A stretch of DNA of 64,000 nt from assembly GCF_001420915.1 (NCBI RefSeq), contig NZ_CP013021.1, positions 4,250,501-4,314,500 on the forward strand, written 5' to 3'. Below the pieces are notes generated by a model that was not told the DNA's origin, did not search any database, and saw only the letters and a list, made by a program, of their open reading frames with translations. The position numbers were made by a program, and so were the translations under genes. This document shows positions 1-8,370 of this stretch, piece after piece. Source of the DNA: Agarivorans gilvus. GTDB taxonomy: Bacteria > Pseudomonadota > Gammaproteobacteria > Enterobacterales > Celerinatantimonadaceae. Positions within the stretch are counted from its first letter, which is position 1; each line of letters opens with the position of its first letter.

Positions 1-2
1 AG

Positions 3-281
3 GAAGCACAATATGTTTTAAAACAATCTCACTTTGATGACAAACAAGTGGTTTCTTATTTAGTTGAAGGGAGTCCGGCTTACATTTTAGGTTACATGGG
101 CTGCTCTAAGAGTTCGTTAGGACAAACTGTGATAGGCCAAATGGAGTCTCTTATCAAAGAGAATAGGGCGGGTAAATTTGCTGCTTTTTACCAACAGTGG
201 CAGGCGCAAGCTAACAAAAGTGCTCACCAACAATTGCTGCAACAGGTTTTTATCGACAAGCCTGACGAAAGTTATCAGTAA
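3..281 (+). CDS. C-terminal fragment of a probable periplasmic substrate-binding-like protein
   Basis: The reading frame is open from the first bases of the window to a TAA at 279-281, so the gene begins upstream and only about 92 C-terminal residues are visible. An internal GTG at 48 is not needed as a start. The residues seen (a GYMGCSK stretch, then a helical Gln-rich tail) resemble the end of SBP_bac_3/TIGR02285-type proteins, but this is a weak family call from a fragment. There is no catalytic motif to judge. Confidence 0.5.
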   Translation, partial: EAQYVLKQSHFDDKQVVSYLVEGSPAYILGYMGCSKSSLGQTVIGQMESLIKENRAGKFAAFYQQWQAQANKSAHQQLLQQVFIDKPDESYQ

Positions 282-490
282 AGGCTTAGTTTGAGTTTTG
301 CGTCATTCGCTAAGGCGCGGCTCTGTGACTTTTTTGTCGGGGGATTTTTAGCATCACAGATGGTTATTGTTCACTTGCCTTAATCTACACCACACCTGTT
401 CACAACAATGCTTAAGACCTAATCAAAATGATTGCCTATGTTGTGGCTGCTTGTTAAGCTCTTATTTCTGAATGAGCAAGGATGAGCACA

Positions 491-1366
491 ATGGAACTTA
501 AGGACCTCACTCACGGACAGCGCAGCCGTTTGGCATTTATCGATTTTAGTTTGGAGTATTTTGGCGAAGTGAGTCGGGCTGATTTAATTAGCCGATTTCA
601 AACTGGTTTGGCGGCAGCCACTCGCGATTTAGCTTCTTATAAGCAACTTGCGCCCAATAATGCCTTGTTAGATCATAAGGCGCGTCGTTATTTGCGGCGT
701 GACCAGTTTACTCCCTTATTCTCGCATAACCCAGAAGCCATTCTTACCGGGCTTTCGCAAGGTTTTGGTGATGGTTTGTCATTTCCTATGGAGCCTAGCG
801 AAAGCTGTTTTGATGCAGTGCGTTTAGTTCATCCTAAGGCCGAGTATATAGCGGCGATCATGCGGGCTATTCACCATCGGGTGGCGCTGCAATGTCGTTA
901 CGTGTCGATTTCTTCGGGTGAAAGCCAGCGCGAAATAGTGCCGCATAGCCTAGTGAATAATGGCCACCGTTGGCACGTACGTGCCTATGACCGTGAAAGC
1001 GCCAGTTTTCGTGACTTTGTGGTGACTCGTTTTACCGATATGCTTATTCTCGATCAGCCCATCAATACCTTGGAAGCACGCCAATATGACAAGCAATGGA
1101 ATCATATTGTGGAGCTAAGTTTAATTGCCCATCCGGCTTTGGCTTATCCGCAAGCCATAGAGTTAGATTATGCCATGCAAGAAGGCCAATTGAAGTTAGA
1201 AGTGCGGGCTGCTTTGGCGGGTTATTTGTTGCGCCAATGGAATGTAGATTGTTCGCCCCAGCATCAACTTAATGGCGGAGAATATCAGCTGGCCTTGAGT
1301 AACGCTCAGGTACTAGAAGGAATACAAGGTTTAGCTATTGCGCCTGGTTGGCAGGGCGCGGCTTAA
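491..1366 (+). CDS. WYL-domain transcriptional regulator (BrxR/CapW-like)
   Basis: A protein of about 291 residues: an N-terminal winged-helix-like region (about 1-90), a WYL domain (about 125-195) with the variant core RWHVRAYDRE followed by FRDFVVTRF, and a C-terminal WCX-like extension. The RWHVRAY core and three-part layout are those I associate with the BrxR/CapW regulators of phage-defence operons. ATG at 491 is preferred because AAGG at 478-481 sits 9 bases upstream; ATG 482 directly abuts it. No CBASS, BREX or other defence genes flank it, so here it is a solitary regulator with unknown targets and ligand. Confidence 0.75.
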   Translation: MELKDLTHGQRSRLAFIDFSLEYFGEVSRADLISRFQTGLAAATRDLASYKQLAPNNALLDHKARRYLRRDQFTPLFSHNPEAILTGLSQGFGDGLSFPMEPSESCFDAVRLVHPKAEYIAAIMRAIHHRVALQCRYVSISSGESQREIVPHSLVNNGHRWHVRAYDRESASFRDFVVTRFTDMLILDQPINTLEARQYDKQWNHIVELSLIAHPALAYPQAIELDYAMQEGQLKLEVRAALAGYLLRQWNVDCSPQHQLNGGEYQLALSNAQVLEGIQGLAIAPGWQGAA

Positions 1367-1419
1367 GCGTGTCGCCAGTTATTGGGGCGCAAATACTTTT
1401 ACGCCAAAGTTGTTGCGAC

Positions 1420-1797
1420 TTAGTTGCTGTAACAGCTGTCCCAATCGCCGTAGTTGGCGTCTCCGGCCAATACTTGTATGTCTACCTTTCCTAAACAGGC
1501 TTCAATAGTCGCTTGTGCTTGTTGTAGCACCTCGTCTAACTCGGCTTGCTCAGTTAAGTAGTTAATTGCAACATGGTATTGCTGATTGAAGTAGGCGATA
1601 AACAGCTCCCATGATTGTTGTTGCTGGCTATTCGCTAGTGCGGCATCCAGTTCATCAAACTTTTCTATATCGGCGGTAAAGCGCAGTTCAGCGCAGCTTT
1701 GTGCATAAGGGCCAATTGCCATTTTTTTTAAATGGCGAGCTTTATGATGGCGCTTTACTTCGGGTTTTGCCATGTCGGGAACGCTAATAATTTGCAT
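1420..1797 (-). CDS. hypothetical protein, 125 aa
   Basis: I do not recognise a family. The protein starts MQIISVPDMAKPEVKRHH, has a basic N-terminus (about residues 12-26), an acidic, Gln-rich middle that should be helical, and ends in a short Cys-containing tail. There is no signal peptide or membrane segment. The AGGTGA just upstream of the ATG is a good ribosome binding site, which supports it as real. It is convergent with the WYL regulator and followed upstream by a gene-free stretch. Confidence 0.6.
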   Translation of the reverse strand: MQIISVPDMAKPEVKRHHKARHLKKMAIGPYAQSCAELRFTADIEKFDELDAALANSQQQQSWELFIAYFNQQYHVAINYLTEQAELDEVLQQAQATIEACLGKVDIQVLAGDANYGDWDSCYSN

Positions 1798-2064
1798 CGA
1801 TTCACCTAGTTATTTTTCAGAATAGGGCAGTCGGAAAAGCGCTGCTCAAGTAAGTTGGCGAGCTTATGCCAGCTTAAGCGAAGGCGCAAGAGAAACTGGA
1901 GTCACTAGCTTCAGGCGCTGAAATATTAAGCTGTATAGTATTGGTTACAGCGCCTTTACGCCTATTCACCCAGCTTGGGGAAAATTGCGATAAGATAAGT
2001 AGGTACTAGCAAAAGTAGCCTTTGTCAGTTTTAGTTGCTAGTGCTGATCGACTTAACTGTAGCT

Positions 2065-2108
2065 AAGCGGAACCCAGAGCTCACTTCCCTTCTGGGTTTC
2101 GCTTTCTT
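2065..2108 (+). terminator. terminator-like hairpin with 14-bp stem
   Basis: AAGCGGAACCCAGA (2065-2078) pairs with TCTGGGTTTCGCTT (2091-2104), one G-T pair, around a 12-nt loop, and is followed by a short TCTTT tract. This is an intrinsic-terminator shape for + strand transcription or the 3' domain of a small RNA. No annotated + strand gene ends here. Confidence 0.55.
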
Positions 2109-2174
2109 TAGCATAGAGTTGTCGTGTTTTTGCTTCATAGTTTGAATTAAGCATTCACGTTCTCGCGTGATTCC

Positions 2175-2204
2175 AACCTAAGGCCGAGGCCTTAGGTTTT
2201 TTTT
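2175..2204 (+). terminator. strong rho-independent terminator, + strand
   Basis: AACCTAAGGC (2175-2184) and GCCTTAGGTT (2189-2198) form a perfect 10-bp stem with a CGAG loop and run into eight T residues (2197-2204). The T-tract side means it stops + strand transcription, whereas the neighbouring dehydrogenase gene ends here on the minus strand. Confidence 0.75.
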
Positions 2205-2212
2205 CGTCTAGC

Positions 2213-3097
2213 CTAATCTTGTTGGTCAAACTGCTTAATTAATACTGAGGTGTCGGCGCGAGAATAGCCGCGTTGTTGCAATTTTGCGTATTGCTCATCT
2301 ACTTGTTTGGCTAGTGGTAAGGCTACACCTAGCTTGTCGGCTTCATTAAAACAAATCGCCAAATCTTTTCTCATCCAATCAATGGCGAAGCCAAAATCAA
2401 ACTGGTTATTGGCCATGGTTTTGGCGCGGTTATTTAGCTGCCAGCTTCCTGCCGCACCGTGTTGCAGTACTTCAATGACTTTGTCGATGTCTAAGTTAGC
2501 CGCTTTAGCCAGACTAATACCTTCTGATAAGCCTTGTAATATGCCGGCAATGCATAGTTGGTTTACCATTTTACAGCTTTGCCCATAACCCACGGGGCCA
2601 AGCAAGTTAATGGCTTTGCCATAACATTGCAAAATCGGCTCTACTTTATCCAAGTCACTTTGCTCTCCGCCTACCATTATGGTTAAGCAGCCATTGACAG
2701 CACCGGCTTCACCTCCTGAAACCGGGGCGTCTAAGAAAGCCAATTTAGCTTGCTGCGCTGCAGCGGCTAGCTCGGTTGCTACCCCAGCCGAGGCAGTGGT
2801 ATGGTCAACTAAAATACTGCCTGCTTTGGCGCCGGTAATAATGCCGTTGTCTCCTAGATAAACTTGTTTTAAGTCTTGATCGTTGCCCACACAACTCAGT
2901 ATCACTTGAGCCTGAGCTGCCGCTTCTGCTGGTGTGGCAGCGCTGCTCCCGGCATATTGCTGCAACCAGCGGTCGGCTACGGCTTGGGTACGGTTATATA
3001 CCACCACTTGGTAACCCTGTTGGCTTAAGTGTCCCGCCATTGGAAAGCCCATGGTGCCTAAGCCTATGAATGCGACCACCGGAGATGTTGAAGCCAT
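2213..3097 (-). CDS. NAD(P)-dependent beta-hydroxyacid dehydrogenase (HIBADH / tartronate semialdehyde reductase family)
   Basis: 294 residues, the usual length for the 3-hydroxyisobutyrate dehydrogenase family. The N-terminal Rossmann motif is GLGTMGFPMAGHL (about residues 12-24), the substrate-binding motif is DAPVSGGEAGA (about 123-133), and the catalytic lysine lies in SCKMVNQ (about 174-180), where the all-helical C-terminal domain begins. These enzymes oxidise or reduce short beta-hydroxyacids in the cytosol. The sequence does not decide between 3-hydroxyisobutyrate, tartronate semialdehyde and succinic semialdehyde as substrate. RBS AAGGACA precedes the ATG. It stands alone. Confidence 0.88.
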   Translation of the reverse strand: MASTSPVVAFIGLGTMGFPMAGHLSQQGYQVVVYNRTQAVADRWLQQYAGSSAATPAEAAAQAQVILSCVGNDQDLKQVYLGDNGIITGAKAGSILVDHTTASAGVATELAAAAQQAKLAFLDAPVSGGEAGAVNGCLTIMVGGEQSDLDKVEPILQCYGKAINLLGPVGYGQSCKMVNQLCIAGILQGLSEGISLAKAANLDIDKVIEVLQHGAAGSWQLNNRAKTMANNQFDFGFAIDWMRKDLAICFNEADKLGVALPLAKQVDEQYAKLQQRGYSRADTSVLIKQFDQQD

Positions 3098-3294
3098 GCT
3101 GAATGTCCTTGTTATTTTGAGACGGCAATCTTGCCTGATTAGTTTTTTGATAGTTGCACCTAACTGGCTCTATTTCAACACCTTGACCTAATCCTCCACG
3201 GTTTTTCGAGTACCGTTCATCGATATGCCTTTTGCTTACGTATTTATGCACAGTGGTTTACCCAATAACTGAACAGCATGGAAACAAGCTCTAA

Positions 3295-3756
3295 ATGAAT
3301 ATCTTTGTATTAGATGAAAATATTGAACGTTGCGCCCACTATCACTGTGATCAACATGTGGTAAAGATGATCCTAGAGAGCGTACAAATGCTATGCACTG
3401 CGCTGAACAAAAAGGGTTTTGTTACCCCTTACAAATCTACGCACTTAAAGCATCCTTGTGTGCTGTGGGTAGAGCAGTCCTATGATAATTTTTTATGGTT
3501 GCAGCAATTGTGTGTGGCGCTAAATCAGGAATACCGTTACCGCTATGCCAAGCCGAGCGACCATAAGTCGATGGCGGTATTAGCGCAATTGGCGGGCATG
3601 CAGTATCCGGCGCTTGGCTTAACTGAATTTGCCCAAGCCATGCCCGAACAATACAAACAGCCTGGGCAGGCGGTACAGGCCTATCGTGATTTTTACCGAG
3701 GCGAGAAAATGGCCTTTGCTCGTTGGACTAAACGGCCCATGCCCGAGTGGCTGTAA
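3295..3756 (+). CDS. conserved phage-type protein of unknown function, 153 aa
   Basis: Begins MNIFVLDENIERCAHYHCDQ and carries HVVKMILES, STHLKHPCVLWV and AYRDFYRGEK. I recognise this set from a family shared by many T4-like phages and bacteria, sometimes loosely annotated as endonuclease V-like; no function is established that I know of. Conserved His and Cys residues near the N-terminus could bind a metal, which is inference. The RBS is weak. It is a single gene, divergent from the dehydrogenase. Confidence 0.6.
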   Translation: MNIFVLDENIERCAHYHCDQHVVKMILESVQMLCTALNKKGFVTPYKSTHLKHPCVLWVEQSYDNFLWLQQLCVALNQEYRYRYAKPSDHKSMAVLAQLAGMQYPALGLTEFAQAMPEQYKQPGQAVQAYRDFYRGEKMAFARWTKRPMPEWL

Positions 3757-3781
3757 GCGCTAAACTCGAGCGTTGTTATGC

Positions 3782-4162
3782 TTACTTACTGGTGTGGCCG
3801 TGGGCGACTCGGTATTCTCCACCCCAGGCGCAGAGTAGATCTAAGGCTGGGTTTAAGCGCTCGGCCAGTTCGGTCGGAGTGTACTCCACTCTGGGAGGAA
3901 CTTCGGCGTAGACGGTGCGCTCAATCAACTTGTCTTTTTCTAAATCACGCAGTTGTTGGGTGAGGGTTTTTTGGGTGATTTTGGGGATCAAGCGTTTTAA
4001 CTCACCAAAACGCAGGGTTTTACCGCGCAGCTGATACAAGATAATCACCTTCCATTTACCCCCAATCACTTCAATGGCGGTGGAGACAGGGCAGTCTTGA
4101 TTAATCGGTTTAGTAGAAAATTCACAATTATTTTCTAGGCTTGAAGCCGCTAAATTCGCCAT
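3782..4162 (-). CDS. HxlR-family transcriptional regulator
   Basis: 126 residues, the family's usual length. The hallmark N-terminal motif is CPVSTAIEVIGGKWKVIIL, followed by a winged helix-turn-helix with the recognition-helix region ITQKTLTQQLRDLEKDKLI and wing PRVEYTPT. HxlR proteins often sense electrophiles or redox state through the N-terminal Cys. AGAGGTG precedes the ATG. It is transcribed divergently from the Old Yellow Enzyme gene, the common regulator/target pairing, so control of that gene is likely. Confidence 0.9.
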   Translation of the reverse strand: MANLAASSLENNCEFSTKPINQDCPVSTAIEVIGGKWKVIILYQLRGKTLRFGELKRLIPKITQKTLTQQLRDLEKDKLIERTVYAEVPPRVEYTPTELAERLNPALDLLCAWGGEYRVAHGHTSK

Positions 4163-4227
4163 TAGGCACCTCTGGGAAACTAAATATCTCGATAGTGCCG
4201 TACTTGTAGTTAGGCAGCTGCATACTT

Positions 4228-4248
4228 ATAGTTTACAAAAGATACTAT
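4228..4248. promoter_or_regulatory. candidate HxlR operator (inverted repeat)
   Basis: ATAGT (4228-4232) and ACTAT (4244-4248) form an inverted repeat with an 11-bp spacer in the divergent promoter region between the HxlR gene and the ene-reductase gene. The spacing suits a dimeric winged-helix regulator. Assignment rests on position and symmetry only. Confidence 0.35.
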
Positions 4249-4427
4249 GTTTCATTTGGATACAAAAGTTAAATTTCAATCATGCTGGCTTTTATCGGCG
4301 CCTCGGTACTATTTGAGTGATGTGGTGAAGTGCTGCTGTTTGATTGAGCTCATTTAATTTTTTACTACTTAATAGAGCGATTAAGCCGCTTGGGCTGAGT
4401 CGTGATAAATCAAGAGGGGATAAATAC

Positions 4428-5513
4428 ATGTCGTTAGCTAACTTGTTTTCGCCGATCAACTTAGGTGATATTGCTTTACAACATCGAGTGGTAATGGCGC
4501 CTTTAACGCGCTCTCGTGCGGCCCAACCCGGCGACATTCCGCAGGACTTAAACGTAGAATATTATCAGCAGCGTGCCAGTGCGGGTTTGATTATTACCGA
4601 AGCGACCCAAATTTCTCCCCAAGCTAAGGGCTATGCCTATACGCCGGGCATTTACAGCGAACAGCAGTTAGCTGGCTGGAAAGCGGTTACTGAGGCGGTG
4701 CATGCCAAAGGCGGTAAAATAGTGGCGCAGCTGTGGCATGTTGGACGTATTTCTCATCGTGAAGTACAACAAAACGGTGAATTGCCAGTAGCTCCTTCGG
4801 CCATCGCTCCCGAAGGGCAAGCCTTTACCGAGAAAGGCTTTTTAGACTTTGAAACGCCGCGAGCTTTAACTATCGAAGAAATCCCACAAGTTGTTGAGCA
4901 ATACCGCCAAGCGGCCAAAAATGCCAAATTGGCGGGGTTTGATGGGGTAGAAGTGCATGCTGCCAACGGTTACTTGCTCGACCAATTTTTAAAAGATGGT
5001 AGCAACCAGCGTGACGATAGCTACGGTGGCTCCATTGAAAATCGCGCCCGTTTAACCCTAGAAGTGACCGCCGCCGTAGCTGAAGAGTTAGGTAGCGGCC
5101 GAGTAGGGATCCGCATTTCGCCTACCGGCACCTTTAACTCCATGTCGGAGAGTAATCCTCAAGCATTATTCAATTACTTGGCCGATAAGTTGAGCGAAAT
5201 GAACTTGGCTTACCTTCACGTAGTGGAAAACTTTGGTGGTGCTCCAGCCCGCGAAGATTTTAGTTTTGCCGAGCTTCGTCGTCATTATAAAGGCGTTTAC
5301 ATGGCGAACGGTGGTTATAGTGCAGCAACAGCCGAGCAGGCTATCGCCGAAGGTAAAGCCGACGTGGTGTCATTTGGTTCGGCCTTTATCGCCAACCCAG
5401 ATTTACCTGAACGCTTTAAACAAGGGGCGGCTTTAAACGAGCTTGATCAGAATACCCTGTATGGCGGTGGTGCACAGGGTTATACCGACTATCCCAGTTT
5501 GGCTGCCGAATAA
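4428..5513 (+). CDS. Old Yellow Enzyme family FMN ene-reductase (NemA-like)
   Basis: 361 residues from the ATG at 4428, which has GAGGGG upstream; an in-frame start at 4344 lacks a ribosome site and adds a non-homologous leader. TIM-barrel motifs in order: FSPINLGDIALQHRVVMAPLTRSRA (FMN site, N-terminus), QLWHVGRISH (about 104-113), EVHAANGYLLDQFL (about 184-197; the His/Asn of the substrate site), GGSIENRARL and VSFGSAFIANPDL (FMN phosphate). It reduces activated C=C bonds with NAD(P)H in the cytosol. Neighbour HxlR probably induces it by electrophiles. Confidence 0.92.
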   Translation: MSLANLFSPINLGDIALQHRVVMAPLTRSRAAQPGDIPQDLNVEYYQQRASAGLIITEATQISPQAKGYAYTPGIYSEQQLAGWKAVTEAVHAKGGKIVAQLWHVGRISHREVQQNGELPVAPSAIAPEGQAFTEKGFLDFETPRALTIEEIPQVVEQYRQAAKNAKLAGFDGVEVHAANGYLLDQFLKDGSNQRDDSYGGSIENRARLTLEVTAAVAEELGSGRVGIRISPTGTFNSMSESNPQALFNYLADKLSEMNLAYLHVVENFGGAPAREDFSFAELRRHYKGVYMANGGYSAATAEQAIAEGKADVVSFGSAFIANPDLPERFKQGAALNELDQNTLYGGGAQGYTDYPSLAAE

Positions 5514-5582
5514 AGTTAAGTTTTATCTTTTTACCTCAGATGTAAAAAGGTAAGTGTGCCTATCACATTCCCTGTGATGTTT

Positions 5583-5606
5583 GGCCTCGCATGCGAGGCC
5601 TTTTTT
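5583..5606 (+). terminator. rho-independent terminator after the ene-reductase gene
   Basis: GGCCTCGC (5583-5590) with ATGCGAGGCC makes a self-complementary hairpin followed by six T residues (5601-5606), 70 bases past the stop codon. Confidence 0.8.
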
Positions 5607-5677
5607 ATGCCTAATAGCGGCTTAATGCCTTAAATCAAGCCCTTTCTATAAGCCTTAATGCTGCTGGCTGTTCGCTG

Positions 5678-6136
5678 TTACTGAATAGACTGATAAGCCT
5701 GTTTAAAGCCATTTAATATCACAGGGAAGGCATTTTGCTGCTGGCTGTTTTTAAGTATATAAGCCACCGACATGAGTTTACGGTTCTGTAAATCGTCGAT
5801 CAGCTGTTGGTCTGCCACTATGTTCACTTCACAGACTTTACCGTCACAGTTGGTAATCGGTAAATGCAGCGCGGCTTGTTGGTCAAATTTTAGGCCTAGG
5901 CCCATTTTGGGGTCGGCTTGCGGGGTGATTCTTATTTTTAAAATTGGCTGGCTAGGGTGATTAAAAAAGCTCACTCCAGCCACGACATCGGCGGCATCGC
6001 CTTGTTGCTTCATCACCATTTGTGAAATCACACAAGGTTTTCCATTGGGACACTTTACTGTCCAAGCTTGGTAATCTTGGGCCCAGCTGGAAAAACAAAA
6101 CAATAGTGAGCTGAGCGACAGTAGTATTTTTTTCAT
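5678..6136 (-). CDS. IalB-like secreted protein
   Basis: 152 residues with a clear Sec signal peptide (MKKILLSLSSLLFCFSSWAQ). The mature part matches the invasion-associated locus B family pattern: W..KCPNGKPCVISQ near the start, an isoleucine/leucine-rich strand region, a second Cys pair (about residues 97 and 102) and a final GFKQAY helix. The four cysteines could form two disulfides in the periplasm. Function is unknown outside the host-associated genera where the family was named. It lies downstream of the PEP-CTERM gene on the same strand. Confidence 0.75.
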   Translation of the reverse strand: MKKILLSLSSLLFCFSSWAQDYQAWTVKCPNGKPCVISQMVMKQQGDAADVVAGVSFFNHPSQPILKIRITPQADPKMGLGLKFDQQAALHLPITNCDGKVCEVNIVADQQLIDDLQNRKLMSVAYILKNSQQQNAFPVILNGFKQAYQSIQ

Positions 6137-6204
6137 GGCTTTTCCGTAGCAAACTTAGCTAACAACGAGGGAGCTTGCGCTCCCTTATATTAGGGTATCC
6201 GGCC

Positions 6205-7446
6205 TTAGGCTGGCAATAGGCCTAGGGCTAGGCTTTTTTGACGCTTGCGCGAGGCAAACACTAAGCCTAAGGCTATCAATACCATCAGCCAAGTACTCGG
6301 TTCTGGTACTTGAGGGTTGGGGCCGGGGACAAACTCAACAATGGGAATTTGTCGCAGCGAAACCTCTCCACTGTCAACGAAGCTCAGCCCAGTAACAAAG
6401 ACACTGGTGTCGGTGGGATCCACTTCGTTGCTGGTTTCAATGCCGGTGACGCGGAATCTGTCTACACCGTCGATGCCAAAGTCATAGCTAATGCCTGCGG
6501 CGATTTCGGCTACTTGCACCCAATTTAGGCCGTCCCATAACCAAATGAAGAACATGTCATCATCAAAGCCAACTGGTAGCGTGACGGTGCGAATGTTGGG
6601 ACCTTGGTCAACAATGTAGTCGTAACCTACCGCTACATCGGGGTCGATGAAGATGGTTTCGTTAAGGTCTACGTTGAACTCAAAGGCCCAGCCGCCTTCT
6701 ACCACGACCGGCATCAGTGGGTTTTCTGGGGTCGCGCCAGGTAAGGCGCCTTCACGAATGGCGAAACGCCAAACGCCATCTTCACCGGTATTAGAGCTGG
6801 AAACCAGATTTAACACCTCTTCACTGAAAGAGCCTGGAAGAGCGAAGTAGTTTTCACCGTCACCAGCATCATAGCCCGCTTGGGCAGGGGTGCCGCCTAA
6901 GCCGTTAACGCCATCGGAAGCATCACCGGTGGTCCACTCCAATTTGTCGTAACGAAACTCCACGTCAAAGTTGCCTGCACCGGTGTCGGAGCGATCGATT
7001 AGCACTGCTTGAAAGGTATTAGATTTACTATTGTCTTCATCGTAAAACCCAACGTTGTTCCAAGTTACTGCAACTACGCCTTCAGAGGGGCTTCCCACGT
7101 AGACTTCACCACAGTCGGCGCAGGAGGTATCTACATCTGCCCAGTAAGGAGCAATAATAGGTTGGTCTGTCACCGGGAAGGCGGTCGGTGTGTATTCATC
7201 TAATGCGGATTCAAAGGTGAGGTTGCCGTTGTTGTTAATAAAGAATTGATTATAGCTATTACCAAAATAGTTAATCTCGAAGGGGAGATCGAGTTGATTG
7301 GTGGAGCCATCATCGTTGCGTGGCATCGCAAGCTCGCCATAGCCAGCATCACCACCAAAACCACTGAGCATCACGCTCGCCTGAACAGTGGCACTAGCAC
7401 AGAGCAAACCTGCTGTGGTTAATAAAGCCAAAGTTGTTTTTTGCAC
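6205..7446 (-). CDS. NIDO-domain PEP-CTERM sorted surface/exported protein
   Basis: GTG at 7446 is preferred (AAGGAAT 8 bases upstream) and gives a 413-residue protein with a signal peptide ending near VQASVML; the TTG at 7473 lacks a site. A nidogen-like NIDO region follows (about 30-210: GYG, FFINNNGNLTFE, PYWADVD, VTWNNVGFY, EFRYDKLEW). The C-terminus is a PEP-CTERM signal: VPEPST, a hydrophobic segment, then basic RKRQK, with an unusually long 10-residue tail after it. Such signals are cut by an exosortase; none is in this window. The role may be in surface or extracellular matrix. Confidence 0.85.
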   Translation of the reverse strand: MQKTTLALLTTAGLLCASATVQASVMLSGFGGDAGYGELAMPRNDDGSTNQLDLPFEINYFGNSYNQFFINNNGNLTFESALDEYTPTAFPVTDQPIIAPYWADVDTSCADCGEVYVGSPSEGVVAVTWNNVGFYDEDNSKSNTFQAVLIDRSDTGAGNFDVEFRYDKLEWTTGDASDGVNGLGGTPAQAGYDAGDGENYFALPGSFSEEVLNLVSSSNTGEDGVWRFAIREGALPGATPENPLMPVVVEGGWAFEFNVDLNETIFIDPDVAVGYDYIVDQGPNIRTVTLPVGFDDDMFFIWLWDGLNWVQVAEIAAGISYDFGIDGVDRFRVTGIETSNEVDPTDTSVFVTGLSFVDSGEVSLRQIPIVEFVPGPNPQVPEPSTWLMVLIALGLVFASRKRQKSLALGLLPA

Positions 7447-7869
7447 GGTTCTATTCCTTAAGTTTTGTGACAAAAAGTTTAGTTAAGTCAGTCTGTTATA
7501 CCTAGTTATTATGTGGGCCGTATAAGCATGAACTGGGCCTACAAAGTAAATTTTTGAGTTATCAGTTAGTTATAAATTTGGAACTCGCCTAAATAAACTA
7601 GATTGTAAAAATACCTGACACACCCTGCTTGTTTTTTAGTTAGTTTTTGTAAGCTTAATGATAATCTTTTTTATTTTTATCAATTGCTTGGATGGGTTAG
7701 CGCTAAGCTGGAGCGCTTGGTTAGCAATGAGTGTTGGCTTGAACTTGAAGCTATGAATAGAGGTTTGCGGTAATTCAGTTTGAGAGAGTGAGGTGTAAGG
7801 TTTGCGCCCTTGCATTCGCCTCGGTTTGAGTAGGCGAGTTGCGGGCAACTCGCTCTGGGCATCAGTACG
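7447..7869. other. 423-bp gene-free, AT-rich region
   Basis: Lies upstream of the PEP-CTERM gene and downstream of allA. It must hold the PEP-CTERM promoter, though no clear -35/-10 pair stands out. A small hairpin, GCGAGTTG/CAACTCGC (7834-7853), lies 17 bases past the allA stop but has no T tract in the minus-strand direction. Short ORFs here have no family or ribosome-site support. Confidence 0.4.
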
Positions 7870-8358
7870 TTAAAACTCAAGTAAAATGCTTTGGTTTAAA
7901 TCCTGCTCTATGCAGTTGGCTTCTTCGCCAGCCCTGTCCACAATCAGAAAGTCACTGCTGGCTTCTAGGCTAATCAAGGGATGATGCCATACGCCAGAGT
8001 GGTAGTTCACCCCTTGCTGGCCAGTGGCCAAAAAGGCTTGTATTTGCTGTGGTTGCAGTTCGCCCTTGGGGGCTACCACTACCACATAAGGATGCCCAGA
8101 CAGCGGCATAAACAGTTGGCTGCCATAGGGATGATGCTCCATCATTGTAATTTCTAGCGGCAAAGTAAAAGCTTGGCCGCGAAAGATAGACACAATCGGC
8201 TTGGCATTACTGCCACTAAACTGTAACGCGGCCAAATCATGGAAACGGGTAGTGGTACCGTTGTTAATGGGAAAATGCGTAGCACCTTCTGTTTCCACAA
8301 CGTCGCCAAAGGGCTTGAATGCCTCACGAGTCAGCGGCTGTAATGCAAGTTTCATCAT
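7870..8358 (-). CDS. allA: ureidoglycolate lyase
   Basis: 162 residues, normal for AllA. Motifs include REAFKPFGDVVE, ISIFRG-type strand (IVSIFRGQAF), MMEHHPYGSQLFMPL and GVWHHPLISL, the last two carrying the cupin-like metal/substrate histidines. It splits ureidoglycolate into glyoxylate and urea, the last step of allantoate use by the allantoicase route. It lies 12 bp past alc on the same strand, so it is co-transcribed. GGAAG precedes the ATG-ATG start pair; either could be used. Confidence 0.93.
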   Translation of the reverse strand: MMKLALQPLTREAFKPFGDVVETEGATHFPINNGTTTRFHDLAALQFSGSNAKPIVSIFRGQAFTLPLEITMMEHHPYGSQLFMPLSGHPYVVVVAPKGELQPQQIQAFLATGQQGVNYHSGVWHHPLISLEASSDFLIVDRAGEEANCIEQDLNQSILLEF

Positions 8359-8370
8359 AGTGGGTACTTC

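Larger units (their letters stand above)
1798..2212. other. 415-bp gene-free region with two strong + strand hairpins
   Basis: No convincing ORF lies here. The stretch holds two hairpins whose U-rich tails face the + strand (2065-2108 and 2175-2204), although both flanking genes are on the minus strand. This suggests an unannotated + strand transcript, such as a small RNA. No promoter could be assigned with confidence. Confidence 0.5.

Noticed and set aside
2994..3251. 85-aa minus-strand ORF upstream of the dehydrogenase
   Set aside because: Overlaps the dehydrogenase start in another frame, has no family resemblance and no ribosome site.
5567..5579. CRP-like site TCACA/TGTGA
   Set aside because: It lies in the 3' region of the ene-reductase gene beside the terminator and has the wrong order and spacing; it is better read as a small hairpin.
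7636..7880. Two overlapping minus-strand ORFs of 66-70 codons
   Set aside because: AT-rich, mutually overlapping, with no ribosome sites or recognisable residues.
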